A DNA stretch of 64,000 nt from Chiridota heheva. Its lineage: Eukaryota; Echinodermata; Holothuroidea; Apodida; Chiridotidae. The notes beneath the pieces are model-generated. The model did no database searches and was not told the DNA's origin. It saw only the letters and a list, made by a program, of their open reading frames with translations. The stretch lies in the NCBI GenBank assembly GCA_020152595.1, contig JAIGNY010001798.1, positions 700,501-764,500 of the forward strand. Reading direction: 5' to 3'. Position numbers and translations under genes: made by a program. Every line of letters begins with the position of its first letter. Position 1 is the first letter of the stretch. Shown here piece after piece: positions 36,990 to 48,873 of the stretch.

Positions 36990-38110
36990 ACGTGTGTATA
37001 TGTTAGGTGTGGTACACATTGTTGAACTTAAACTTTGCATAGTTTTAGCTGTATATATGTTAGGTGTGGAACACTTTGTTAAATTTGAACTTTGCATAGT
37101 TTTAGCTGTATATATGTTAGGTGTGGAACACATTGATGAACTTGAACTTCGCATAGTTTTAGCTGTATATATGTTAGGTGTGGTACACATTGTTGAACTT
37201 AAACTTTGCATAGTTTTAGCTGTATATATGTTAGGTGTGGAACACCTTGTTGAACTTAAACTTCGCATAGTTTGAACTGTATATATGTAAGGTGTGGAAC
37301 ACATTGTTGAACTTAAACTTTGCATAGTTTTAGCTGTATATATGTTAGGTGTGGAACACTTTGTTAAATTTGAACTTTGCATAGTTTTAGCTGTATATAT
37401 GTTAGGTGTGGAACACATTGATGAACTTGAACTTCGCATAGTTTTAGCTGTATATATGTTAGGTGTGGTACACATTGTTGAACTTAAACTTTGCATAGTT
37501 TTAGCTGTATATATGTTAGGTGTGGAACACCTTGTTGAACTTAAACTTCGCATAGTTTGAACTGTATATATGTAAGGTGTGGAACACATTGTTGAACTTA
37601 AACTTCGCATAGTTTTAGCTGTATATATGTTAGGTGTGGAACACATTGTTGAACTTGAACTTCGCATAGCTTAAGCTGTATATATGTTAGGTGTGGAACA
37701 CATTGTTGAACTTAAACTTTGCATAGTTTTAACTGTATATATGTTAGGTGTGGAACACATTGTTGAACTTAAACTTTGCATAGTTTTAGCTGTATATATG
37801 TTAGGTGTGGAACACATTGTTGAACTTGAACTTCGCATAGCTTAAGCTGTATATATGTTAGGTGTGGAACACATTGTTGAACTTAAACTTTGCATAGTTT
37901 TAACTGTATATATGTTAGGTGTGGAACACATTGTTGAACTTAAACTTTGCATAGTTTTAACTGTATATATGTTAGGTGTGGAACACATTGTTGAACTTAA
38001 ACTTTGCATAGTTTTAACTGTATATATGTTAGGTGTGGTACACGTTGTTGAACTTAAACTTTGCATAGTTCTAGTTGTATATATGTTAGGTGTGGAACAC
38101 ATTGTTGAAC
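36990..38110. repeat. 57-bp minisatellite with 285-bp and 171-bp higher-order repeats
   Basis: About 19-20 copies; unit tgtatatatgttaggtgtgg then aacacattgttgaac and a gcatagtttt stretch. The acactttgtt variant recurs 285 bp apart (37071, 37356); the cttaagctg variant recurs 171 bp apart. 57 is divisible by 3, so both strands look open. Confidence 0.95.
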
Positions 38111-38316
38111 TTGAACCTCGCCTTGAATTCAGGTTTGCTGTTGGAATTCTAAATGCACATACACTGCATATTGTCATCTAAACATATAACTGAGTGCACT
38201 ATATGTACATATACTGATCAGGTAATTATCACGTACCTGTTTTACCCTTTTTCATTGTTGTATTAGGCCAAAGTAGCTTTGAAGGTCTGACATTACTCGA
38301 ACGTAATATGAAACGA

Positions 38317-39167
38317 AATGGAAAGATTAAACGAGAATTCACCTAATTCGAAGTTTGATCTTCATTTTATGAAATAATGGTGAGTGGGAGGTAATGTGCC
38401 CTCCCCCCTTCCCCCACCAAGAATAGAACAGTTAATCTTATCTTACCATATCATTTCATTGTCCTAATGACATTACTCTGCCCTCAAGAAAGGTACTTTT
38501 AAGGCTGACTGGGCATGCGCGAACGGGATCTCAGAATACCTATAACTTACCATTATTTTATAAATTGAAAGGAATATTTCCATGGGATTTCATTTTTTCA
38601 TATATGATAGAGAAAGCTTTTAGAAAGAAAGAGATTAAAAACTATATATCTTATTCCGTTTGGAAGTTACAAAATTTCAAAGTATTTTTGAATTTGGACA
38701 AAAGTGACTGATTGGCAACATCTGTGATGTCATAGAGACAATTTCAACAAAACATCTTTTGTATTTCTATAAAAGTAATTTGGATTTTTTTTTTTCTTTC
38801 AAAATGTGATATACACCAGGAAAAAAACAAAATGTTATCTTGTGAATGATGTATTCCACCCTATCTCTATAATGAACCAAAAATGTTGTTCGATAATGTA
38901 AAAAAAGTGTGATTAAATTAATAAGAAATACATAAGAACTGTGCTGGAATTACTTTGATAACATGACTAAGCTGAAGGACATATACTGTCCGAGGTGTTT
39001 TTAAGAAGATTTTTCTACTCTTAAGATTGTAATAACTTCTACACGGAATACGATATCCTTGTTTCTACAAATGTTCTCTATGATCGAATATGAAAAAATT
39101 AAGATCCATGGGTATATTCCTTAGGATTAAGCTTGAATCAGGTAAGTTCTCGTTTAATCTTTCCATT
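38317..39167. repeat. Inverted repeat pair, possible ends of a non-coding element
   Basis: aatggaaagattaaacgaga followed by a-ttcacctaattc at 38317-38350 is mirrored at 39133-39167. The interior is AT-rich without genes. It may be a MITE-like element or two opposed dispersed repeats. Confidence 0.4.
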
Positions 39168-39921
39168 CTACAGGGAAGAACGCTTTCCACTCCCGCAGCG
39201 CGTTTTTATACGATATGGTCTGCGTTTTTCAGATCTGGGAAACGCAGACCTGGAAAATACAGACCCATTTTTGTGTTTTTTTATGACAACATCGGAACAT
39301 AACAGCTAGTTTTGGTGCGGTACCCTCGTGTCATATTTCACCGGAGAATTTAGGCCATTCGTTATATAGTCGGTGGGCCAACCGTAGACCCCCCTCCCCC
39401 CACTCCCCCCTTAGGGATTTTCATCCACTACACTTTTTAGTTGTTCGCCCCCCTCACATCAATGAAAATTGTATATTTTGCCCCTCAGTCATGAATGTTA
39501 AGTATTATGTAAATTGGGTGTTAAGACCCCCCTCCCCCTCCTCTAATTGAATCCCACACCCGCCACTGGCTGTTGCTATGGCAACGCCAAGATAAACAAA
39601 TGAATTTGAGAAAATGCCATAACATTAATTCATAATACATATGGCCCCTTGATGACGTCATGCGCCACTGCTCAAATCACCTCTTAGACTGGGTACCAGA
39701 TACGTTTGATCTGGCTGCTGCTAAGAAGGCCTACGGAATATTGTGGTCGTATGCAGATCGATTTTGCCATGTCATCATTCGACTGAGGGCATTCCACATG
39801 GCATGTGCATACATCGGTGCATTAGGAAAGTATATGAAAGGGAGTGGATTTGTGCAAGTGCCAGTTGAATCTGCAGTGTGTGCAAGTGGTTCCATCGAAA
39901 AAGTCATGAATGGAAAACACT

Positions 39922-40037
39922 ACAACAGGGCCAGGTATGTTTTTAGAACATCTATGGAAGCTCTAGAACGGCTATTGTGACAACAGGGCCAGGTATGTTA
40001 TCAGAACATCGATGGAAGCTCTAGAACGGCTATTGTG
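39922..40037 (+). repeat. 58-bp tandem duplication inside the transposon gene
   Basis: The stretch starting acaacagggccaggtatgtt at 39922 is repeated at 39980 with few changes. Because 58 is not a multiple of 3, the first copy runs into a TGA at 39978 and the second continues in another frame. Confidence 0.9.
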
Positions 40038-40503
40038 GGCTTCATTTCAAGATGAAGATGGATTAGTCATCGGTGAGCAGGAAATGAAGCTGATGTCAGT
40101 TCTGGCAAAAACATCAAATTCTGAACACTTGTCCGCTGTCAAGCAAAACTCCAAATGGAAGGAATGGATACAGGAGTATGATGGGTACAAAGCGAAGGTG
40201 CGTGCTGGAGAAAAGGGCAAAACGGCACAATTCTGGCTAGGTTACATGGATAGGGCATGGCTCCTAATGTGTTTCTTGAGGGCTACAAAAATCAATGACA
40301 TCACCTTGCACATGGCCTGTCTATATGAAATGCTCCCTTCAATCAAGAGAAGCCAACCTATGCCAGGTATACACCACTATACTTAATCACACTTCTCAAC
40401 CTGCGACACACATCTTGGTGCAATGGAGCTACTTAAGAAGAAAGGAATGAGTGTGAATCGCTCTGCAGTTCCTAACTCTCGCAATGCTGTAGACATAACA
40501 ATA

Positions 40504-41820
40504 GAACAGTTTGTTTGTTTGTTTGATGAGGGCTTAACGGCACCACGACAACGAGGGTAAAATTGTGCCTGAGAGGTCAGATTATTCTAGAGGTAGGAAG
40601 GAAAGGAAACAGGGGGAGAATAGAAAAATTCAAGAACAAAAGGTCAGAAAGCTGTGATCGAGAGGGGAGGTGCATGGTTAAAACAAAAGCAAAGTAGAGA
40701 GGGGTGGAAGAGGAGAATTAAATATGGTTGTAGAGGGAAGCATGATGAAAGAAGGAGATAATTTTATCCGGAGGATTTTTCTGGAAGAACTCAGCAATTG
40801 AGTTGTGGGAAGCGAGGGAAGCTCTGGGAAGTTTGTACAGGGGGCAAGCAAAGAGAACTTGATGGATTGTGAGGGTGCAATGACAATTGTTGCAGAGGGG
40901 TTGAGGGAGCCAATAAGGAGGTGAGAGTGAGTGAGGTGGGTGTGACCAATTCTAAGACGGGTAATATGAACGTTGTCGATACGAGAGAGGTTGTTTATGG
41001 TGGATTTGATCGGAATTGGGGGCTGGATGACATGGAGTTTGTTATCAATTTGGGAGTTCCATGAGGTTTGCCAGCGGTCACCAACAAGGAAAGCGATAAG
41101 CGGTTTGATGTCAGAGAGGGTTTTGGGGAAAGGGGTAGGGAGGAGGTTGAGGGAAAGCTTGGCGGCTGCATCAGCCCTGTCATTGCCAGGAATGCCAACA
41201 TGGTTGGGTATCCAGAAGAAAAGAATACTTTTCCTGCAGAGGGTGGGAGGAAGGAGTTTCCGGATGAGGAGGTGGCATGTGAGGTTATCCCATTTCAGAT
41301 TAAGTAAAGAAGTAAGAACAGCCTTTGAGTCGGAAAAAATGGCAAAGTGGCTGAGCGGAGAGTACTCAATAAAGTTAAGGGCAAGGAGAATGGCTTTAGC
41401 CTCGGCTGAAAAGATGGATGAGTAGTCGGGGAAGTGTTGCCTTCCTTGGAGCCATCAGTATAGATGGAGGTGTAATTTGAGAGTTTGTCTTTGATTTGGT
41501 TGTGGAGATTGATGAAGAGGTTAGGGTGGGTTTGAGTTTTGTGATGAGTGTAGAGGCCGAGGTGGACAGAAGGGAGGGGTGGCCCAAGGAGTAAAAGTGG
41601 GCCAGGAGAAGATGCCGAGAGTGGCGGGGTTGATGCCGAGATGGAAGAGGTCTGATTTAATGCGTAAGCTGAAGAGAGGGGATAGGGTTTTAGTCCTATC
41701 AAAGAGGGTGGAGAAATTGGGGTACCTAATGAGGTTGTAAACAGGGTTCTGGGTGTTGGGTGTCTAAAAGCATAGGAGAGGCTAAGCTTTCTACATCTAA
41801 GTAGAAAGGGGGGTTCGTTG
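40504..41820 (-). mobile_element. I-like LINE (RNase H type), 5'-truncated 3' end, inside the transposon gene
   Basis: Minus-strand reading shows a ribonuclease H domain: YTSIYTDGSKEGN (about 41450-41490), then FSDSKAVL, and WIPNHVGIPGNDRAD (about 41180-41225), followed by a His/Cys-rich C-terminal segment. The 3' tail is (CAAA)n on the minus strand, seen as tttgtttgtttg at about 40510. The reverse transcriptase region is absent. The element interrupts a coding block between ATAGAACAG and about 41825. A target duplication is not visible, so the right edge is approximate. Related ends lie at 27264-27601 and 48874-49729. Confidence 0.82.
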
Positions 41821-43019
41821 GCTTATAAACGTCATGCCAGTGGGCATGGTCCAGGTATTATTGGCTTCAGTCGCAACTTGGCAGCGTACCATAGGTGGAG
41901 TTTTACTCGGCATGCACGAGCTGGCTATCTAGAGGTAAGCATGAGCTAGTGTATCTTATTTTAGGGGTGGTGCAATTGTTCAATTTACATATAGACACGG
42001 GTTCTGTGGCAAGATGGGAAAATAGTCCGGGGCATTGGCAACAATCTTTGCAATGCATTGCTTTCACTCCACGCTTTCACCGGCTGTGATACTATTAGTT
42101 CATTTGTTCGTAAAGGCAAGGTGGGACCCCTGCGTGTGCTGCAAAAAAAAAAAACGCAATATATTCCTGTCTTCACAGGTTGGGTACAAGCTCTACTCTC
42201 AATCCAGGAACGTTTGATGATCTAGAAGCATTTACATGTCTTTTATATGGGGCAAAGACAGGAGTCAAGGACATCAACAAGCTGCGGTATACCATGTTCA
42301 TGACACGTTACACACCAAATAACCAGCTACTGTCCAGTGAAAGTGGCATTGACCTAAGTTTGCTTCCACCCTGCAGATTCTCCTTAAGGATGCATGTTGT
42401 ACGTGCCAATTATCAGGCTCTCATATGGAACCAAGCTGATTTAACATATCCGGGACTGCCAAAGCCCGACGATGGTCATGGATGGGTTCTACGGGGAGAC
42501 AAATTGGAGTACCAATGGACAGAAGATGAAATGCTACCAAAGGAACTGATCGATTTAGTATTGGAGCAGGATCATGAAGAAGATGATACTGAAGCTGACT
42601 ACTATAACATGCAAGAAGATATGTTTGATGATGAGGAGGATGATGATGACTTATATGAATTGTAAGAGAATTGACCTCATGTGGAATACCATTTCATATG
42701 TTTTGGAAAGTAGTATGCAGCATACAGACATTAAAAATTAAGCTTTCTGCTGTCTTTGTGGCTTTTTTCAACATCTTTTAATTAATATATTTTGTGGTGG
42801 ACATTTTTTGGAAAAGCAGAATTGGCATAAAAATCACCATGAACACCTTAATATGCTTCCCTTAGGACCCCAGTTGTCAGTGAACTTACAGATCAGCATT
42901 TGGTCTTCTCAGTCGTGTCAGTATGTAACCAAAAACATGCATGTATCTAAGTAACACATTAAAGTATGTTACAAATATAATAATGGTTTGTAGAATACTG
43001 TAAGACAATTTGATGTAAA

Positions 43020-44090
43020 TGAACATTCCTCTAGGCATTGCGATTAAGCATGACTGTATCTAAGGACCCAGATATTGATTGCAATCAACCGGCTAATCTA
43101 AAATCTATACAGGCCTATACATATATAATTATATTGTGATTTCATATTATATTGTAGCGTATTACAACTAAGAGAAGACCGGGGATATGAAATTTCCAAA
43201 TTGACCAATTTCATTTTTTTTCACACAGTTATCATGGCAACTTTTATGATTGGGCATGATTGTGACCTTGACACTACATCCCTATATGCCTATACACTAG
43301 CATTGTTTACTTAAAAATATATGACAATTTTTCCCTATTTTTATATCACGGCATTGACATGGCAATTGTCCTGATTAGGCATGACCGTGACCTTAAAAGA
43401 CCCAGATCTTGATTGCAATCTAATGGGCAGTTTCAAATATATATACTTAGACACTGGAATGTGTTTTTATGCTGTAAAGTTTCAAAGATATGACCTTTTC
43501 TATCAAATTCAAGCTTTTTGTCACCGAGTTGCCATGGCAACGGTCATGATAAGGCATGATTGTGACCTCAAATGACCTAGATCTTGATTACAACCAATAT
43601 GGCGGCTTCAAATATATATACTTAATTAAACACTACATCCCTATATGCCTATACACTAGCATTGTTTACTTAAAAATATATGACAATTTTTCCCTATTTT
43701 TAATTTTTTATCACGGCATTGACATGGCAATTGTCCTGATTGGGCATGACCGTGACCTTAAAAGACCCAGATCTTGATTGCAATCTAATGGGCAGTTTCA
43801 AATATATATACTTAGACACTGGAATGTGTTTTTATTCTGTAAAGTTTCAAAGATATGACATTTTCTATCAAATTCAAGCTTTTTGTCACCGAGTTGCCAT
43901 GGCAACGGTCATTATACGGCATGATTGTGACCTCAAATGACCTAGATCTTGATTACAACCAATATGGCAGCTTCAAATATATATACCTAATTAAACATAT
44001 ATGTGTTTTAATGTTGTTTAGTTACAAATATATGTCATTTTCTTAAATTCCATTTTTTATCACTTCGTTGCCATGACAACGCCCTGGCGG
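43020..44090 (+). repeat. Decayed sub-repeats (about 175 bp, paired as 365 bp) in the transposon right end
   Basis: Units carry GTTGCCATGGCAAC-like palindromes or catggcaatt variants followed by gcatgaccgtgacctt or gcatgattgtgacct, then gatcttgattgcaatc and a tatatata tract. Anchors lie near 43228, 43353, 43528, 43722, 43893 and 44067. 43381-43620 and 43746-43985 are near-identical with a 365-bp offset. Confidence 0.85.
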
Positions 44091-44476
44091 TCACACCCAC
44101 CATCAGTTTAATGGCAAACAAGCAGAAAATGATTGCTGAGGGTCCAGACTAACTAAAAAGTGTAGTGGTTGAAAATCCCTAAGGGGAGGGGAAGGGGGGG
44201 GGGGTGGTTTCGATATAATGGCCCATAGACTAATATGTATGCTAAGCAACGAGTGACCCGATTTAGTGCATATAATCATTTAGTGTTAGTATTTGGTATG
44301 GGATGGTACCGGTAGCTTTAGGACCAAAATTTAGATTTCCGGTATAAAATGTATAGGCTTACAACATCGAAATATGGCTTAAAAACGTACATAGCTTAAT
44401 ACAGCAATCAAAAGCAATATTCCTGTTCTAGGTTTGAGTGAAATATCATGATTAAGGATATATGTTGGGTTTTTTT

Positions 44477-44494
44477 GTGTGTGTGTGTGTGTGT
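44477..44494. repeat. (GT)n microsatellite
   Basis: Short gtgtgtgt run. Confidence 0.85.
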
Positions 44495-44579
44495 ATAGCA
44501 GAGTTAACACATTTATGAACATTAATTCAAATTATTTAGTCACTTCCTAACTTATATAGGTTGGAGGAGAGGTAGAGAA

Positions 44580-44714
44580 CCAGTGGCGCAACTAGAGTTC
44601 TGGTGCCGTGTGGAATATAGAGCAAACATATCGCAGTGTCATTGCTGGGAGCCCCCAAATCTCGGGGTCCATGTGAGTTTATCCACCCTTTCCATTCTAT
44701 TGTTGCGCCGTCAG
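44580..44714. mobile_element. Small MITE-like element
   Basis: cagtggcgcaac at the left and the inverted gttgcgccgtcag at the right enclose about 135 bp without coding potential. CAGTGGCG-type termini are common in hAT-like and related elements. No convincing target duplication. Confidence 0.3.
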
Positions 44715-46164
44715 GCTGTATAATACATACATAGTATCAAATACACACTGATAGGATAAAGAGCCGAATCCCCCAAGTTGGGAAGTTGCTAACTTTTTCC
44801 AATAAAAACGAGTTTCGATATTTTTCCTTTTTTTCGTGACTGTATGAAAATGATAAATCATTTATCGCCCAGATAATTTAAATGTTATATTTTTTTACTT
44901 TTGACTTGTAAAGTTTGCTCTGCCCTTTAAATTAGCTTATAGCCTATCACCATATAAAAAACAAAAACAATTAGGCCTACACTAAACACTAAGTGAAGAT
45001 ACTCGACTATCTTCGTCCCTGGTATATGATCTATAGATAAATATCATATCTTTGGCTTTGTTTGCATTTATTGTTTACATATTAAGTATGGCATTCTGTA
45101 GTCGGTCAATTTGCCGACTGACGTTGTTTCAAAGTGGACTTTAGTTTGGCTTTGTAGACGAGATGCAATCGATATAAATGGTTATAAACCCGCTTCCTTT
45201 CAACAGTTCGAGACATTTGAATAATCGAGTGATTAAGAGGATGATTGGTAGTAAGGGTGTTAGGCAATATTAATCACAAGAAACCAACATGGGTCGGAAG
45301 ATGTAGGCTATTGCAATTGCTATTGACGCGTCATGCTTCAGCAGTTGAGGTAACTATCTTCACCTACCAGCTGGTTGCTGGTAAGACACGTTATGAATGC
45401 ATGTGTGTTATATATAGTTAACTTTAAAACTTTTTGACAACCGATACATTGTGGCACAACCTTCTGCGAAACAAGACAGATTTCAGCGCCTAAGTAGTGT
45501 TTATATTTTGTAAAAGGCTTATTCAATTTGTAAGTTATTAATAATCAATCAATAATATTTAGCATGCGCAATTTATGACACAGTATACTTAACTGAAGGT
45601 AAGGCGGAGCCAGACGCGAATTTTTCCCCCAAACAGAATACCAATGGTACAAGTTTTCTCTCGTCTGATTGACTTAAATTCTGGACCTTCACCCTAATCT
45701 AACCCTAACTTTAACTCAATTGCCGCATCCTCTTTTGAAAAAAAAGGCCGGTGCGGCGGAACTGGCTTAGTTACACCGTTTGATCACATAGAATGTATTC
45801 TTCATAATTCAGATATCAGGCTTGTTGATTCAAAGTATAACTAAGTTATGACAATCATAGACTGTCCTTATTGTATCCGAAGGGCCAATAGGACAATGAC
45901 CACTAAAGATATGCCAGAAAAATATAAAAAATAATTTCACTATGCCCTGCCCTTTGACTCAACCGGGCCCTGGACCACGCGGCAAAAAAAGCGAGGCGGC
46001 TCGTACATACCTACAGGCGTCTCCAGCATGACATAGCCTAATTCCTCTGGCATTTTTCCTAAAGTTGAGTCCCTTTGTGTAAAATTCTATCCCATTTTTT
46101 TGCAGTTATAAAGGTGCAACAAATTTGTATTAGATTTTGCTTTAGATTTGTGTACTTTGGCGGT

Positions 46165-46660
46165 CAGTAGTGGTGGTGCCTATCGCATACCCGGGCCCCC
46201 TGCTTAAGGGCATGTCAGTGTGGTGGTGCCAATCGCCTATCGCAAACCCGGCCCCCTGCCTAGGGGTATGTCAGTGTGGTGGTGCCAATCGCTTATCGCA
46301 TACCCGGCCCCCTGCCTAGGGGCATGTCAGTGTGGTGGTGCCAATCGCCTACCCGGTCCCTGCCTAGGGGCATGTCAGTGTGGTGGTGCCAATCGCCTAT
46401 CGCATACCCGGCCCCCTGCCTAGGGGCATGTCAGTGTGGTGGTGCCAATCGCCTATCCGGGCCCCCTGCCTAGGGGCATGTCAGTGTGGTGGTGCCAATC
46501 GCCTATCGCATACCCGGGCCCCCTGCCTAGGGGCATGTCAGTGTGGTGGTGCCAATCGCCTATCGCATACCCGGGCCCCCTGCCTAGGGGCATGTCAGCG
46601 TGGTGGTGCCAATCGCCTATCGCATACCCGGGCCCCTGCCTAGGGGCATGTCAGTGTGGT
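46165..46660. repeat. 56/57-bp minisatellite
   Basis: About nine copies of gtgtggtggtgccaatcgcc, tatcgcatacccgggccccc and tgcctaggggcatgtca; some copies lack part of tatcgcata. Confidence 0.94.
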
Positions 46661-48862
46661 TTTGAAATAAAAAATGCGGTTGCGATTAAGCGAGCAAACC
46701 CTACGTAGGGGGTACAAGGGCCGTGCAGGAGAGAATGTAAAAAAAAAAAGTTCAGTATCATGCATGATCCAGGCATTGACCTATTATTGAATCATATCAG
46801 CAAAATTGCACGGGTTATTGAACAAAAGTAATTTGATTAAAGAGAGATTCTCGTCAGGAGAAAATCAATTACATTTCAAGCAATTTATAAGATTTATATG
46901 GAGTATTTGCATTGTCATGACCCGTGCATTAAATCCCCGTAACGCACGACCTTGATTATTTGGCTTAGTCCATTTTTACAGCAGGTGAATTTCTTAACAA
47001 AGCGAAAAAATGTATGTAAACTTTTCTTTCTGTCGTTTTTGTATGCATTTCAAACAATCTAACACGAATTTTTTTTTAAAAGATTAATTTTTTGACATCG
47101 TGTTATATGCGTATTTCATGCACGATTCAAAGGACTTTGCATGCACTCGCAAATGACCCTCCTAAAGTCTGGCCATTCTACTCTTATCAAAGTCCTTTGT
47201 TCCGTGCATTAAATACGCATATAAACACTCCGCCCCAACATTGACCTTTAACTAGCTAATGTTACTTCATGTCCTTCATATCCATGTACATTGGAATTTG
47301 ATAATGGTAACCCGAATAACGAAATGTATTTTCATCGATGCGGTTGGTTTCGCTCAAATGCTCTTTTTATGGACGGAGGAACCCGCTGAAATGCTTGGGC
47401 AGGGAGGGGTCCAGGGGAAGGGGTCTAGGGGAAGGGGTCCAGGGGAAGCTCTCCAATCTATACCATTCCAATTTCATTTTCAGCCTCTTCTAGCCAAAAT
47501 ATAAAAAAAGCGTTTAGTTGACCCGTTTTAGTGAAATTTATTTTTACATCGGATTCATGGGCCCACTTAAGGGCATTGGAAAAAGGATACAGGGCACGAA
47601 GATCCAAGGCAAGCTCTAACATAACATTTCTATTGTTTTGGCCTCTTCTCGACCAAAGAGCAAGAATTTTTCAGCCTGTTTTTCGTGAAATTCATTTTAC
47701 ACATGGTTAGAAGATCACTCAACTGCTCAAGAGCCTTGGGAAGTGGTCCAGGAAACAAAATTTCCGGATATTTTGAAATGGAGGCCTTACTCAGATAGCA
47801 GGCCCACATCGATACGATAAAGTTAAGTTCAGACAGAAAGAGCAACGCAATCATAATCCTTAAATTATTTCAATATTCATTACTATTAAAACGGATAACG
47901 AATCGATATCACCATTAGGCTTAATGTATTTGTAGATGGATCTAGGCCCTTATCTGCCTGTTCACGGTCGGTAGCACCTTCGTTATCGTGGCACATTATA
48001 AAGCATATCAATTTAAAAGGAAGAAACACTGTTTTTTTCTCCCAGAGGCGTGTTTAAGAGGAATTTGGGGGCTTAGCACCCTCCCTCAAATCAATGCCGT
48101 AGTAGAAAACAAGAAAATTGGGTGCTGAAACCTTCTCAAAGCCCTGCAAAAAATGCCCCCTTGTCTTTCTTTTGTCCATCCTTTCAAGCATATCCAGTAA
48201 TCTTTTTTCTTTTGTTCTTCTTCCGCCCACTCCCCCATCCCTTTCATACACAGCTCCCCCTCACGATACGAGTCTGGCATTGTGAAAAAATAATTGTTTG
48301 CATTCTATTTAATCTTAAAAATAACTATCATATATTTGCCAAGGCTTTTCTTCCAGGTAATAGAAATCAATTAGAAAAGAAATATGATTCGGAAAGCATT
48401 TTCTTGTGTGTGTGTGAGGGTGTGTGTGTGTATGTGCGCATGCAATAGGTGCCTTATGGGGTATTTGTACACCCATAATGCCCTTATGGGGAACCAAATG
48501 TGTGTATGTATGTGTGTGTGTGTGTTTCCATGTTATGAAAAAAAACAAAAAACATTTTCAAACAAACTGACAAATGTGAGTACCAGGCCATGGCAAATAT
48601 GGAGACCAGATAAGGTGTCATAAATTGTACAAGTTTGCAATAGGGGATATCCCTCGTCACCATTCGCGGAATACAAACACATCTTGTTTAAAAGGGCTAA
48701 GTCCTGGAATGATGCGATTTCAAGTTGTGACTTATGTTTTATCAGATAAGCGGGCTGTGCTGTAATTACAATGTTTCGGGGTTTTTCCTCCTTTCTGCAG
48801 AATTTCCCCTTTACAATTGATTTATAATTCGTGGAAGCAAAGCCTTGACAAACAATTTGAGA
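46661..48862. other. Spacer, no gene recognised
   Basis: Includes a short three-unit ggggaaggggtccag repeat (47404-47448) and two weakly similar stretches starting at about 47480 and 47638 (cctcttct, gaccaaa, gtgaaatt). Confidence 0.45.
48404..48525. repeat. (GT)n-rich stretch
   Basis: Two gtgtgtg runs (about 48404-48432 and 48500-48523) separated by a duplicated cttatggggta/cttatggggaa segment. Confidence 0.8.
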
Positions 48863-48873
48863 ATTATTTTAAG
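48863..48873. repeat. Left target-site duplication of the 48874 LINE
   Basis: attattttaag, identical to 49730-49740 on the other side of the insertion. Confidence 0.8.

Larger units (their letters stand above)
39639..42665 (+). pseudogene. Broken gene of an unidentified transposon-borne protein family
   Basis: Three coding blocks in order: 39639-40503, about 41828-41932 and 42179-42665. Block 1 contains FDLAAAKKAYGILWSYADRF, GKYMKGSGF and CASGSIEKVMNGKHYNRA. Block 2, after a LINE, has IIGFSRNLAAYHRWSFTRHA and meets a possible donor gtaagc at 41933. Block 3 follows an acceptor-like ttcacag and has LRYTMFMTRY, SLLPPCRFSL and VRANYQALIW, ending in a very acidic tail before TAA at 42663. I recall similar uncharacterised proteins as large families in corals, lancelets and other marine animals, but this is unverified and I assign no function. 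It is broken by a 58-bp tandem duplication (frameshift), by the LINE, and by a frame mismatch at the putative intron. The N-terminal part seems absent: block 1 starts directly after a stop next to the left inverted end. Confidence 0.6.
39362..44240 (+). mobile_element. DNA transposon with long imperfect inverted ends, carrying an unidentified broken gene
   Basis: The outer left end (39367-39443: AGTC, TGGGCCA, a C-rich run, then ttagggattttcatccacta and cactttttagtt) recurs inverted at 44151-44238. Further in, the stretch around a GTTGCTATGGCAAC palindrome at 39572 recurs inverted around 44067, followed in both by a matching GAAAATG-rich tail. The inverted ends therefore span about 270 bp, and the right end is expanded into decayed sub-repeats (43020-44090). 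Between them lies the gene at 39639-42665. Target duplication is not certain; TA at both edges is possible. No known transposase motif was recognised, so the superfamily is unassigned. An I-like LINE is nested at about 40504-41820. Confidence 0.65.
44241..46164. other. Spacer with a small MITE candidate
   Basis: Apart from 44580-44714 and a GT run I see no structure or gene. Confidence 0.5.

Noticed and set aside
39090-39302. 70-codon frame with FSFNLSILQGRTLSTPAARF
   Set aside because: No recognisable family; overlaps the right arm of an inverted repeat.
41895-42217. Small frames around the putative intron of the transposon gene
   Set aside because: They overlap the intron and the wrong frame of the last coding block, and show no family motif.
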